Source: Rhodocytophaga aerolata (GTDB taxonomy: Bacteria; Bacteroidota; Bacteroidia; Cytophagales; 172606-1). Taken from it: a stretch of DNA of 64,000 nt. This document shows, in pieces, positions 34,906-44,165 of this stretch. Below the pieces are notes generated by a model, which searched no databases, was not told the DNA's origin, and was given only the letters and a program-made list of their open reading frames with translations. The translations under genes were made by a program, and so were the position numbers. The stretch's first letter is position 1. The number at the start of each line of letters is the position of its first letter. The stretch lies in assembly GCF_030503435.1 (NCBI RefSeq), contig NZ_JAUKPO010000038.1:1-64000 (forward strand). The letters are read 5' to 3'.

Positions 34906-36228
34906 TTATCCTTGCGCTTCGGCTACTTCTACAGGCTGTGCATTGGGTGTTGCCTGGTAAAGAATATAGCTTCCTTTGGCATCCTTTTGTACAGAAACTG
35001 TTTGCTCAGTTTCTCCTTGTTTTACCTGCGCAGTATTCCAATTATCGGGCACATAGGTTTTTAAGGTGAGAGGAACGGTATACATAGTTTTATCCAAAGA
35101 GTGGGTCAGGTTTACAAGAAGCTTATTGGTTTGCTCGGTAAGCGCTACTTTCGCATTCATCCGTTCACGCATATACTTTGTTGCATCTGCAAAAGTAGCT
35201 ACCCATAGTTCATTTTCCTGCTTTTTAATATACTGAAAATATTCATCGAGCACTTCATGCGAAATAGCTTCCCAGCCAATGCCATCTACCCCATGAAAAA
35301 CCAACACCAACCAGATATTATCATGTGCTGCCACGGTGTCAACCCAGGATTTCATTAAATCCATGGGAGTTTTGGAGAGTGCTCCTCGTTGCCATTGCAC
35401 ATATTCCTTGCCGGCCGTGCCAGGCTGAATTTTGCTGCTCCTGTTTAATTCTTCCAGAAATGGTTCGGGCATACGGTTTCGCAAGGCCGGATAAATTTTA
35501 TGGGCATACGACATTACCCGTTCATCCTCTGTACCATAGGGACCTTCAGCTGAAAAAGTAGAGGCCGGGCCTAATTGTTTAAGAATATCTTCCTTGCTTT
35601 TTTCAAGCTCGTATAGCAGGTTAGCTTCGTCCAGCACAGCCAGGCGGGGATGCGTAACGGTATGGCTGGCAAATTCGTGCCCTTGTGCAGCATATTTCCG
35701 GATATCGTCCCAGGTAAGATCCTCTGATTCGGCTACTTCATTTTTGTTGGTTTGCCCGGGTTTGATTTCTCCCTTTCGCACCTTCTGGTATCCTTCGTCT
35801 ATTGTTTTGTATGCTTCTTCCATTTTACCTGCTTCAAACAAGCTGCCAGCTCTGGTATGGTATTCTACGGTTCCTTCATAGCCGAGGAACCCTACAGCTG
35901 AGGCCCGTTCAAAAAAGTTTGCTTGATTGGTAGGAGTGGTAGCTGTTTCCGCAATAATTTCTTTCACTGGCCTGCCAATAAACTTGCCCTGATATTGTGA
36001 ACCAGGAATATGCCCGGTGATGATAAAAAAGGTAGCAGGTAATTTCAGCCGGTTCATAATAGGTAAGGCCTGCCGGAACTGATTAATGGACCCATCGTCA
36101 TAGGTGAGAGAAATGGCTCCTTTTTTTCCATGTGCCCATTTGGTTATTTCAGTCTCCCCGAATTTGTTCTCATGGGTAGTACAGGCATTCAATAGGCAAA
36201 CAAAAGCAATTACAAATATTATTTTCAT
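34906..36228 (-). CDS. Polysaccharide deacetylase family lipoprotein
   Basis: A 440-residue lipoprotein; MKIIFVIAFVCLLNACTTHEN has a lipobox (LNAC). A NodB-type domain follows: KKGAISLTYDDGSINQF gives the TYDD metal/catalytic motif, and EFASHTVTHPRLA the HxxxH metal ligands. LVFHGVDGIGWE is a later family motif. The C-terminal ~90 residues form a separate beta domain. It probably acts in the periplasm or on the surface to remove N- or O-acetyl groups from glycans; the YEKWxx-type specificity cannot be read. It stands apart from the next minus-strand gene by about 195 bases. Confidence 0.88.
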   Translation of the reverse strand: MKIIFVIAFVCLLNACTTHENKFGETEITKWAHGKKGAISLTYDDGSINQFRQALPIMNRLKLPATFFIITGHIPGSQYQGKFIGRPVKEIIAETATTPTNQANFFERASAVGFLGYEGTVEYHTRAGSLFEAGKMEEAYKTIDEGYQKVRKGEIKPGQTNKNEVAESEDLTWDDIRKYAAQGHEFASHTVTHPRLAVLDEANLLYELEKSKEDILKQLGPASTFSAEGPYGTEDERVMSYAHKIYPALRNRMPEPFLEELNRSSKIQPGTAGKEYVQWQRGALSKTPMDLMKSWVDTVAAHDNIWLVLVFHGVDGIGWEAISHEVLDEYFQYIKKQENELWVATFADATKYMRERMNAKVALTEQTNKLLVNLTHSLDKTMYTVPLTLKTYVPDNWNTAQVKQGETEQTVSVQKDAKGSYILYQATPNAQPVEVAEAQG

Positions 36229-36423
36229 CAGGTTTAAGCTATTAATGTATGCTAGATAAGCGCACAGGAATATGGATACTGATTGACTGTGCTTAGCAGA
36301 GCAGGGGATAATATAGCAATGTTTTAAGTGCCTGAAAAGAATATCCGCTAAAAAAGAGTTTTTCTCAGAGAATATAGCTGATTTTAAAACAGACGTATGG
36401 GAAAGGAGACGAAGGTTATCTAG

Positions 36424-36984
36424 TTAATCTAGAATGGTATAGGCTAATGACAATAAATCTTTGCTGATTTTCATGCCCTGGCTTTCTATTTTTCCTTTAT
36501 TAATTTCAAACTTGGTTTTGCCTTTGTCTTCTTCATCCACAAACAAGTTAATATCTATTCCTTTGCGAATTAATCCGGCTTTGCAGGAAACAAGCAAAAT
36601 AGATTTGTTTTTACAAGCTTCTACATATTGCTTGAGCTTCCCGGCCTCTGAGGTAGGAATATACACTACCTGGCAATTATCTATTTCGGAAGCATCATGT
36701 ATTTTCTTGATAATGATTTTGCGTCCTTTCATTTGGTTGGCAGTAGACATCTTATCAAAATGCTCGGTAGAGGTATTCCCTACAACGCCAATAATAAATT
36801 CAGATCCGGTATTGACAGGCCACTCAATATACTTGGTAAAGTTATAAATGAAAACAGGCACTATTTTCTCGTTTACTTCCTGTGCATGGCAAGATGGCCG
36901 CATTACCAGCGTGATAATTATGCTGCTTAGCAGGATAAAAAGTAATTTTCTAGACAAGGAAGTATATGTCAGGAAGGATGTCAT
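36424..36984 (-). CDS. YfiR family (DUF4154) periplasmic protein
   Basis: A 186-residue protein with a signal peptide (LFILLSSIIITLVMRPSCHAQE). The mature part has the YfiR signature, VFIYNFTKYIEWP at the start of the domain, then FIIGVVG, VVYIPTSEAG, SILLVSCKAGLI and a final DINLFVDEEDKGKTKFEIN. YfiR proteins sense or gate signals in the periplasm, commonly with a partner diguanylate cyclase or a hybrid kinase. Here it lies 12 bases after the TonB-dependent receptor gene on the same strand, and no kinase or cyclase gene follows. The pair probably forms a small operon. Confidence 0.88.
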   Translation of the reverse strand: MTSFLTYTSLSRKLLFILLSSIIITLVMRPSCHAQEVNEKIVPVFIYNFTKYIEWPVNTGSEFIIGVVGNTSTEHFDKMSTANQMKGRKIIIKKIHDASEIDNCQVVYIPTSEAGKLKQYVEACKNKSILLVSCKAGLIRKGIDINLFVDEEDKGKTKFEINKGKIESQGMKISKDLLSLAYTILD

Positions 36985-36996
36985 TTCTAGGCTCTG

Positions 36997-39042
36997 TTAA
37001 AAATTTAAAGAATAAGATAGTTTTAACACAAATTCTCTTCCTGGCCCTGGCAGAGGTGCATGGCCACTGTTATACGGCTGAATAAATTGGAATTGCTTAT
37101 TGAGTAGATCGTACACACCTGCACCTACCGTTACCCGCTTTTCCCATAGGTTTTCGTATTGTACAAACAGGTTAGCCAATACTACCGGATCAAAACTTTG
37201 CAGCATGCCACTATTACTTTCAGCATTGTAGGCATAGCCGAACCGTTTGCTCATAAATGTTCCGGAAGGATTTATACTCAGGCCTTTATACAAAATAAAA
37301 CTGCTGTTTACATTCAGTTTGTGTCCGGCAAAAGCGAGCATCAGGTTTGGCTGTCCACTAACTGCATAAGTATCTATGCGATTTTTATTAGCTGCTGTAT
37401 AAAAGGAATAGTTTAAATTTATATATCCCCATTGGTCTTTTACTTTATACTCCAGTTCAATACCTCTGGTGCCGGTTCTGGCAAAATTAGCATAGCCCTC
37501 AGCCGCCGTTTCCTCATCTACAAAATACACAATGGGATGAAAGGTAGTAATATCATACACGTTTGCCGTGAGCAGCATCTTACTGGTAAACTGATAGCCT
37601 GCTTCAAATTCCAGGACGTGGGTCTTTTCAGGTTTAATGTTTCCATCCAGGCTTAGTTCAATGTTTTCAATGCCCGGTGCCCGAAAGGAAGAACTATAAA
37701 GCAATTTAAAATTAGCTTTATCTAGTTTTTTAGTAAGGCCCACTCTAGGCACAAATGCAGAACCATACGAATTGTTCTGGTCATATCTGGCTCCGATAAT
37801 TACATTTACCAAGCGGTTTTTCAGGATGCCTTCAGCAAATAAAGCTGTATTCCGGTAAGCGACTGTAGGTTCTCCATTCACAAACACGACAGAATCTATC
37901 CGGTTTCTGGCTCTATCATTAAAAAACTCACTTCCTATGGTCAGGTTAAGGTAGCGGTTGGGCTCGTATAAGGCTGTAAGACTTCCCCGGTAGCGGTCAG
38001 CTGCAATGTTAAAATCTGTACTGCCTTCCGCCAAGGGTGGCGATTGCCAGGGAATCTGATGTTTAAAGTTGATGCGGGGCGTAATGGTTAGTTTTTTGCC
38101 TACTTCCAGATCATATTTTAGGTCTGCGTAATAGCTTTTGAAGTTGTTATAGGCCAGTTGGTATACTTGTCCTACATTATCCCGGTTGGTAGTCTGATAA
38201 CTATCATAGATGCCTCGGAAACTAAGCTTTTTGTAGCTCAAGCCTAGATTTATATTGGTAGGATTAAGGGCTGAGCTGTTGGTAAGCGTATAGGTATTGC
38301 CATCAAAATCGGTGTACTCCCCGGTGCTTCGTCTTCCCTGTCCTATAAAGGAAGATAGGGTAAAAGCAAAATCTTTTGTTTTTTTGCCAGCAGATACATT
38401 AATAATCCGTCTGCCATAGGTATTGCCCAGGTGGCTGTAGGTAGCCGATGCCTGAATGCCATGAAGGTCTTCAACGTCTTTGGTAATAATATTTATTACG
38501 CCATATTCTGCATATCCTCCATAAATGGCCGAGCCTGGCCCCCGGATTATTTCTATTCTTTTAATCTGATCTACGTTAAAATTATTGCCAAGCTGTATGG
38601 TTGAATAGAGTATTTCATTTAACTCTTGGCCATCCAGTAACAACAATGCTTTTCCTTCATGCGCCCAGTTGCCGCGGATGCCTATTCCGATTACACCCTG
38701 TACATCTACACCAAAATCAAATCCGGGAACCAGCCGGAGGACGTCCAGTAAATCCCTGGCACCAGAGCGGGAAATTTCTTCCTGTGTAATAAGGGAGATA
38801 ATGGAGGGTGATTTCCGCACAGAAACAGCTTTTTTAGAAGCTACCCCAATTAAGGAATTAATCATCTCTTCAAGTTCACTGGATACCCCGGTTGCTTTTA
38901 AATTTGTGAGTTCTTCTAAACTCATCGAATAAATATCCAAGGAGTCTGACTGGGTTGGCTCTACCTGTGCCTGTACTTGGCAGTATAATAGGAGCAACAA
39001 GGAAATACACAATGCAGCTTTTTTCTGTAAGGAAATGAGCAT
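36997..39042 (-). CDS. TonB-dependent receptor
   Basis: A 681-residue outer-membrane receptor. The leader is KAALCISLLLLLYCQVQA. A plug domain spans ~70-180 (SIISLITQEEISRSGARDLLDVLR ... cited here as ITQEEISRSGARDLLDVL) and contains KRIEIIRGPGSAIYGGYAEYG, which is longer than needed for recognition of the RGPGSAIYG box. A 22-strand barrel ends in the aromatic FVLKLSYSLNF. It lacks the CarboxypepD_reg/SusC N-terminus, so it is a vitamin-B12/siderophore-size type. Ligand unknown. It precedes the YfiR gene and is probably cotranscribed with it. Confidence 0.9.
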   Translation of the reverse strand: MLISLQKKAALCISLLLLLYCQVQAQVEPTQSDSLDIYSMSLEELTNLKATGVSSELEEMINSLIGVASKKAVSVRKSPSIISLITQEEISRSGARDLLDVLRLVPGFDFGVDVQGVIGIGIRGNWAHEGKALLLLDGQELNEILYSTIQLGNNFNVDQIKRIEIIRGPGSAIYGGYAEYGVINIITKDVEDLHGIQASATYSHLGNTYGRRIINVSAGKKTKDFAFTLSSFIGQGRRSTGEYTDFDGNTYTLTNSSALNPTNINLGLSYKKLSFRGIYDSYQTTNRDNVGQVYQLAYNNFKSYYADLKYDLEVGKKLTITPRINFKHQIPWQSPPLAEGSTDFNIAADRYRGSLTALYEPNRYLNLTIGSEFFNDRARNRIDSVVFVNGEPTVAYRNTALFAEGILKNRLVNVIIGARYDQNNSYGSAFVPRVGLTKKLDKANFKLLYSSSFRAPGIENIELSLDGNIKPEKTHVLEFEAGYQFTSKMLLTANVYDITTFHPIVYFVDEETAAEGYANFARTGTRGIELEYKVKDQWGYINLNYSFYTAANKNRIDTYAVSGQPNLMLAFAGHKLNVNSSFILYKGLSINPSGTFMSKRFGYAYNAESNSGMLQSFDPVVLANLFVQYENLWEKRVTVGAGVYDLLNKQFQFIQPYNSGHAPLPGPGREFVLKLSYSLNF

Positions 39043-39496
39043 AGATTTTATTCTTAACTAGTTAGGGGAAATATGCCAGCGGTTGTTTTTAGGCTAGTAG
39101 CATGGCACAAATTATATATTCTGTCTGTGTTGGAATATGAAGTGTGACTTTTTTACTTACGGAAGTAATATTGGCTGTTAATTAAGTTACTTAAATGCAG
39201 ATGAATGAGCTACGAGGATGAAAAATGAAAGGTATGGCTTTAAGTTTGTAGCAGCAAAAGGTAGGTATAATGAATAATGCTTGTAGGAATTACTAAAGAA
39301 CTTTCGCTATAGGGAGTATACGCAGAAAAACCCAACTAGCCGCTGGGTTTTAAAATAGTATTATTCTGGCAACGTTATTTGTCGCTATTTAAGTAGCTGG
39401 CAATAAATAATCATAGATACCCAAATTCGGGTATTAGGCTATAGAAGGGTGTCTTCTTCCCGATAGGCTTGTTTCGTATCCTGCCACATGATTTGC
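39043..39496 (-). other. 454-base intergenic region with a terminator
   Basis: Apart from the hairpin at 39327-39351, which can end the mutarotase transcript on the minus strand, nothing recognisable is present. The promoter for the TonB receptor should lie near 39050-39120; I saw no convincing -33/-7 pair. Confidence 0.4.
39327..39351 (-). terminator. Terminator of the mutarotase operon
   Basis: AAAACCCA (39327-39334) pairs with TGGGTTTT (39344-39351), loop 9 bases. On the minus strand this gives a stem followed by T residues, ~150 bases after the mutarotase stop. Confidence 0.6.
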
Positions 39497-39844
39497 TTAC
39501 TTATCAGGGTTGTGTTGAAAAATTTTATCCATCAATACCCATTTCTGGCCTGGTTTTGCCCAAGGTAAGGGTTGTTGAAATTTCCACATCAGATCTTCCC
39601 ATTCCTTTATTTTTGGGTTGGTAGCATCCATAGCTGCTTTTTTCTCAAAAGTGAAATCATCGTTGGTTTCCAGAATCATAAACATCCGGTTACCGGTGCG
39701 GTAAATTTCTATGTTGGTAATTCCTGCTTCCACATCATGTCTGGTTACTTCAGGCCAGGCACTTCCGGGTTGATGCCATTTTTCATAGTCACGGATTAGT
39801 TCTGGGTCGTCTATCAGGTCAAGGGCCAGGCAAAATCTTTTCAT
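39497..39844 (-). CDS. L-rhamnose/L-fucose mutarotase family protein
   Basis: A 115-residue RhaM/FucU-type dimeric alpha+beta barrel. Typical pieces are RFCLALDLIDDPELI at the start, YEKWHQP (family YxxxH), RTGNRMFMILETNDDF and WEDLMWKFQQPLP. These enzymes interconvert anomers of 6-deoxy-L-sugars such as rhamnose or fucose. The start at ATG 39844 fits; the frame extends only to a TTG at 39853. It is the last gene of the four-gene cluster with aldo/keto reductase, Zn-alcohol dehydrogenase and TIM-barrel isomerase, which supports a 6-deoxy or L-galactose-type sugar pathway. Confidence 0.85.
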   Translation of the reverse strand: MKRFCLALDLIDDPELIRDYEKWHQPGSAWPEVTRHDVEAGITNIEIYRTGNRMFMILETNDDFTFEKKAAMDATNPKIKEWEDLMWKFQQPLPWAKPGQKWVLMDKIFQHNPDK

Positions 39845-39885
39845 AGGTTTCAATTATAAAGGTGGGTATACAATTAAATTACAGT

Positions 39886-40722
39886 TTACATGGATAATTT
39901 ATTGCCAAAATGCTGCTTAAAAGATGCTATGGTTTGTTTGGCTGCCTCATCCGGGGTAGGCCAGGGAAAGGCTTCAGCAGAAAGGTATCCCTGGTATCCG
40001 ACCTCTTGCAAGACAGCGGCAATAGCTGGCATCCCTGTATGCCCCATACCCATTGGCCGCCGGTTGCTATCTGCCAGGTGAATATGCCCAATCAACAGGC
40101 TGTTTTTCCGGATACTCTCTGGCAAGGAGGCTTCTTCAATATTCATGTGAAATAAATCGGCGAGTAAACGTATGGCGTGAGTCGGTAGAGAACTGATAAA
40201 AGATGCCCCCTCTTCTAATGTATTTATCAGGTTGGTTTCATAGCGGTTGAGTGGTTCATAGATCAGTGTCACCTGGTTTGCCTCCGCATGTTTACCTAGT
40301 ATGGTTAATCCCTCGGCGAGCCATGTTAACACCTTTTCTCTGGCCAGGCCAGACGTTACATTTCCTTGCATAGAACCGATGATGGCAGGTGCACCAAAAT
40401 TAGCTCCAAACGAAATCATCTCTGTAATAAAAGAAATAGCTTCTTTGCGGATGTGCGGATCAGGGTCGGTAAGTGTTAATCCATGAATTACCTTTCCGGC
40501 GCCAGTGCCTACTGCTGCTAAGGCAAGTCCGGTGTCAGCAAGTAAAGCCTGTAAATGGGTTGAATCTATGGCACTGGCTGAAGAGGTGAATAACTCTATG
40601 CCATCAAAACCTAGCTTGGCGGCTTTGGCTATACTTCCTTCCAGATCTTCCCAGTAAATCCAGGGACCGGTTTTTATTTGGGGCACTAATGCAATGGTTA
40701 CACTCGATTTGATCATAGCCAT
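39886..40722 (-). CDS. Sugar phosphate isomerase/epimerase family TIM barrel
   Basis: A 278-residue AP-endonuclease-2-like TIM barrel. The strands LGFDGIELFTSSASAI, LIYEPLNRYETNLIN (conserved Glu), LLADLFHMNIEE (metal-binding Asp-x-x-His) and IGHIHLADSNRRP with LSAEAFPWP (second Glu) match sugar isomerases/epimerases of the xylose-isomerase-like superfamily. Four metal ligands appear intact. It starts directly at the end of the alcohol dehydrogenase gene, with no gap, and 41 bases separate its stop from the mutarotase ATG. Probable role: isomerising a keto sugar made by the neighbouring dehydrogenases (inference). Confidence 0.85.
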   Translation of the reverse strand: MAMIKSSVTIALVPQIKTGPWIYWEDLEGSIAKAAKLGFDGIELFTSSASAIDSTHLQALLADTGLALAAVGTGAGKVIHGLTLTDPDPHIRKEAISFITEMISFGANFGAPAIIGSMQGNVTSGLAREKVLTWLAEGLTILGKHAEANQVTLIYEPLNRYETNLINTLEEGASFISSLPTHAIRLLADLFHMNIEEASLPESIRKNSLLIGHIHLADSNRRPMGMGHTGMPAIAAVLQEVGYQGYLSAEAFPWPTPDEAAKQTIASFKQHFGNKLSM

Positions 40723-41742
40723 TTATTTGTCGAGCTCAACCATGATTTTAGTAATGGGGCCAGGATTTTCTGCCCATGCCGCCAGCGCTGCCCCTGCTTC
40801 ATCTAACGAAACAACTTTGCTGATTACTTCCTCTACCGGAAACTTGCCGGCTTCCAGGTACTGGATTACTTCTGTAAACTCTCCCTGGCAATTGCGGGAG
40901 CCCAGGATTTCTATTTCTTTCCGCACAAAGATGCCCGTGTTAAATTCCACCGGTTTTTTGGCATAGCCAATACATATTACACGGCCAGTATAGGCTACTT
41001 CTTCTACGGCCGTGCGGTAGGTGGCAGGGCTTCCCACTGCTTCAATAAACACATCCGGACCATCGCCACCGGTAATTTTCATCAGTGCCTCATGCAAGTC
41101 TACCTGAGAAGTGTTGATAGTATGTTGAGCACCTATTTTTTTGGCTATCTGCATTTTAGATTCATCAATATCAATGGCAATTACCTCTGCTCCGCGGCTT
41201 ACTGACCCGGCAATGGCTCCTATGCCTACAATGCCGCACCCAATAACGGCTACTTTGTCCTGGGCGGTCACACGGCCTCTGGTGACGGCATGAAATCCTA
41301 CCGTAAGAGGCTCTACCAGGGCAAGTTCCCGGAGAGATAATTTTTGTGAAGCATATAACTTGCTCCAGTGTACAGCCAGGTATTTTGTCATGGCTCCAGG
41401 GCGCCTAACACCCATCGTCTTGTTATCCTGGCAGGCATTCGGGCGGCCTTTGCGGCAGGAAATACACTCTCCGCAGTTCAAATACGGGGATAAGGTGACT
41501 TTCATGCCTGGGGTAAATGTATCCGGAACCTGGCTGCCTACCTTTTCTATCGTTGCGCCTACCTCATGGCCAAGTATATTCGGGTATTCTTGTAATTCAA
41601 ATAATCCTCTAAATCCATTCAAATCTCCGCCACAAAATCCTACCATGCCTATGCGCAACAGCACTTCTTCTGGCTTTATCTGAGGTTCATCTACCTGGCG
41701 TACTGCGGTTTTTCCCGGTTCTGTTAGAAATAATGCTTTCAT
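40723..41742 (-). CDS. Zinc-dependent alcohol dehydrogenase, sugar type
   Basis: A 339-residue medium-chain dehydrogenase. NILGHEVGATIEKVG gives the GHE catalytic-zinc region; CGECISCRKGRPNAC has the structural-zinc cysteines, and VAVIGCGIVGIGAIAG is the NAD-binding GxGxxG loop. The N-terminal GFCGGDLNGFRG carries the catalytic Cys with Gly-Asp rather than Cys-His-Ser/Thr-Asp. The subfamily fits sorbitol/L-threonine/galactitol-like dehydrogenases used on sugars and sugar acids. It lies 6 bases after the aldo/keto reductase stop on the minus strand, in the same operon. Confidence 0.88.
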   Translation of the reverse strand: MKALFLTEPGKTAVRQVDEPQIKPEEVLLRIGMVGFCGGDLNGFRGLFELQEYPNILGHEVGATIEKVGSQVPDTFTPGMKVTLSPYLNCGECISCRKGRPNACQDNKTMGVRRPGAMTKYLAVHWSKLYASQKLSLRELALVEPLTVGFHAVTRGRVTAQDKVAVIGCGIVGIGAIAGSVSRGAEVIAIDIDESKMQIAKKIGAQHTINTSQVDLHEALMKITGGDGPDVFIEAVGSPATYRTAVEEVAYTGRVICIGYAKKPVEFNTGIFVRKEIEILGSRNCQGEFTEVIQYLEAGKFPVEEVISKVVSLDEAGAALAAWAENPGPITKIMVELDK

Positions 41743-41748
41743 TGTAGG

Positions 41749-42696
41749 TTAATTCTGTTTTTGGGGAATATTATTTTCAGGTTTCCCTTCATACCACATG
41801 TTATTTTTGACAGGAGCTACGAGTTGTTCAATTTCCTGCAACAGGCCATCGGGTATCTCAAGATTTACTGCCCGTAAATTCTGCGTAATATGATCCATTG
41901 TATAAATACCCACAATAGTGGAGGCAATGTCCGGATGGTCCAGTGCATAGCGAATGGCCACTTCACTTACATTTACGCCATACCGTTTGCAAACGTCTAT
42001 TAGTTTAGGCTGCAACTGCTTTACTTCTTGTGGAGAGCGGTGCCAGGCAGGCAAGGGAGCATCGGATAAAATGCGCTGGAGCAGGGGAGAGGCATTCAGT
42101 AATCCAAAGCCTTTTTCATTGGAAAGCGGCACGAGTTCATCGTTAATTTCATCTTCCAGTAAATTATAATGTCCCCAGGAAAGCACCGTATCCAGATCTA
42201 CTTGCCGTGCTATATGCGCCAGATACCGTACCGGCAGGCCAGTAATGCCTACATAGCGGGCTTTTCCCATTTCCTTTACTTTATGTATGGCAGGAATGGC
42301 TTCTTCAAGTATCTGCTGTTTATCCACAAATTCAATATCGTGCAGCTGGAAAATATCTACATAGTCTGTTTGCAGTCTAATAAGCGATTCGTCGATGCTG
42401 CGCAAGATCCGGTCGTAGGAAAAGTCAAACTCTTTCAGGCCATAGCGGCCACATTTGGTTGCCAGAAAAATGTTTTGCCGCTTGCCTTTTAAGGCTTTTC
42501 CGAGCCGCTCTTCGGCAAGGCCTGCGCCATAAAAAGGGGCAACATCAAAAAGGTTGATGCCATGATCGATGGCATAATGGACGGCCTGAGTTCCTTCGCG
42601 TTCATCAGCTACCTCAAAAACGTTACCCAAGGGGGAGGCGCCAAAACTTAACATAGACACATTTAATGCTGTTCTTCCCAGTTTCCGGTATTGCAT
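41749..42696 (-). CDS. Aldo/keto reductase, L-galactose/L-fucose dehydrogenase-like
   Basis: A 315-residue AKR TIM barrel. MQYRKLGRTALNVSMLSFG opens it, GINLFDVAPFYGAGLAEERLG holds the catalytic Asp and Tyr, LATKCGRYG the Lys, and TDYVDIFQLHDIEF the His. ALDHPDIASTIVGIYTMDHI gives the NAD(P)-binding end. The layout is that of L-galactose dehydrogenase and L-fucose dehydrogenase-type AKRs, which oxidise C1 of the sugar. First gene of a four-gene minus-strand operon. The identity of the sugar is inferred from neighbours (mutarotase for 6-deoxy-L-sugars). Confidence 0.88.
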   Translation of the reverse strand: MQYRKLGRTALNVSMLSFGASPLGNVFEVADEREGTQAVHYAIDHGINLFDVAPFYGAGLAEERLGKALKGKRQNIFLATKCGRYGLKEFDFSYDRILRSIDESLIRLQTDYVDIFQLHDIEFVDKQQILEEAIPAIHKVKEMGKARYVGITGLPVRYLAHIARQVDLDTVLSWGHYNLLEDEINDELVPLSNEKGFGLLNASPLLQRILSDAPLPAWHRSPQEVKQLQPKLIDVCKRYGVNVSEVAIRYALDHPDIASTIVGIYTMDHITQNLRAVNLEIPDGLLQEIEQLVAPVKNNMWYEGKPENNIPQKQN

Positions 42697-43037
42697 AGGT
42701 TTGTATTACTAAATTTAATAGATAATGATCAGCTAGTAAACCGGCTGACAATTTATGATTTATTCATAAAAAATTTATCTGTTTTTGAGAATTATCCTGG
42801 ATTAATTAAGCTGGTTAATGTATGCTACATGGTTGTCCTGGTGTTGCAAGGTACTACAACCTCAATACGGAAGCAGAAAGGGGGATACGGATAGTATTTT
42901 GTAGTATCTTGAATCGGGCGATAGGCTTGCTGTATTATATAACAATGATAGATAGTAGGGACAACTGAAAATGCTTGTAAATTATAACATAAGCCTTGTA
43001 TTCCAATGGAGCCTGCAACTAGTCAACGGAAGTGTTT
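42697..43037 (+). other. Divergent intergenic region, nothing firm
   Basis: This 341-base gap separates the minus-strand AKR operon from the plus-strand ThuA gene. Promoters for both should be here. AT-rich stretches (around 42750) occur, but no perfect TAnnTTTG element was found on either strand. Confidence 0.35.
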
Positions 43038-43889
43038 ATGATGAAACGAATGCTGAAAATAATTTTATGGTCTGGTATAGGCATTATTGCTGTGGCAGGC
43101 ATTTTACTTGCCGGTTTCCTGTACAAAGTCAAGCATGGCTTTCCGGTTTCTTACGAAACGCAAGTTCCTAGCATTGATTTTCCGTCCACCCATACTAGTG
43201 TGCTGCTATTTTCTAAAGCTACCGGTTTTCGTCATGGAGAATCTATAGAGGCAGGTAAAAAAGCCTTCGCTGAACTGGCCCGGAAGAATAACTGGTTTTT
43301 GTACAGCACTGAAGAAGGAGGGGTATTTAACCCTGAGCAGTTAGCTAACTTTGATGTGGTGATTTTCAATAATTCTACTGGCCGGGTGCTAAACGATACT
43401 CAGCAAAGGGCTTTGGAAAATTATGTGGAGCAAGGCGGCAGCCTGATTGGCATTCATGGCTCGGGCGACGATTCGCATCACTGGGAATGGTACGAGCAAA
43501 ATTTAACTGGTGTACGGTTTTCTCATCATCCGATTGACCCGCAGCTACAGCAAACAACGGTTATGCTGAACGCTGTTCCCGACACCTTACTTATACAGGG
43601 GTTGCCAAAGCAATGGACCCATACCGATGAATGGTACGTGTTTTTTGAAAATCCCCGTACCAAAGGTTTTGAGGTGCTCTATACCATAGATGGAGAAAAG
43701 ATTATTCCCGGAGGAAATTTTCTCTGGATAATAGATAAAGATTTTGGTATGGGGAAAGATCATCCGGTTAGCTGGTACCGGGCAAGTGGCCGTGGCCGGA
43801 CTTTTTACACGTCTATGGGACATCAAGCGGAGGCATGGGAACAACCCGCTTTTTTACAGATGTTAGAAAACGCTGTAGGGAGCCGCTAA
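43038..43889 (+). CDS. ThuA domain protein with N-terminal membrane segment
   Basis: A 283-residue protein. A membrane anchor near the N-terminus (IILWSGIGIIAVAGILLAGFL) precedes a glutamine-amidotransferase-like ThuA domain with VLLFSKATGFRHGES, FDVVIFNNSTGRVLN, YVEQGGSLIGIHGSGD and GMGKDHPVSWYR. ThuA proteins bind or transform trehalose-type sugars in some bacteria, but biochemical proof is limited and the family is very common in Bacteroidota exported sugar loci. The ATG at 43038 is preferred; the frame begins at a GTG at 43032. It converges on the DUF6600-like gene with a terminator between them. Confidence 0.88.
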   Translation: MMKRMLKIILWSGIGIIAVAGILLAGFLYKVKHGFPVSYETQVPSIDFPSTHTSVLLFSKATGFRHGESIEAGKKAFAELARKNNWFLYSTEEGGVFNPEQLANFDVVIFNNSTGRVLNDTQQRALENYVEQGGSLIGIHGSGDDSHHWEWYEQNLTGVRFSHHPIDPQLQQTTVMLNAVPDTLLIQGLPKQWTHTDEWYVFFENPRTKGFEVLYTIDGEKIIPGGNFLWIIDKDFGMGKDHPVSWYRASGRGRTFYTSMGHQAEAWEQPAFLQMLENAVGSR

Positions 43890-44074
43890 AGGCATTTGAT
43901 GGCAGTTTCTAAATACGCATTCAGTGTATTATACGACTTTGCAATATTATAAATCGCTGCCGGCTAATTTTGACTCTGAATCCACTCATGGGAAACTAGT
44001 TGCTTGCTTTTTTCTCAGGAATCCTTTGGGCTACTATCAACCTATGTTATCCATCCCTAAGCCTGTTTTACTTA

Positions 44075-44117
44075 AAACGGGAGCCTTCTGAAAGGTTGCT
44101 TCAGAAAGCTCCCGTTT
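44075..44117 (+). terminator. Terminator between ThuA and DUF6600-like genes
   Basis: AAACGGGAGC (44075-44084) pairs with GCTCCCGTTT (44108-44117), and inner TTCTGAA/TTCAGAA extends the stem after a one-base bulge. It lies between convergent genes and ends with T and A residues, fitting both strands. Confidence 0.8.
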
Positions 44118-44165
44118 GTAGGAACTTATGACTTATAGTGCAGGAAGCTATTTTACCGCAGGCCC

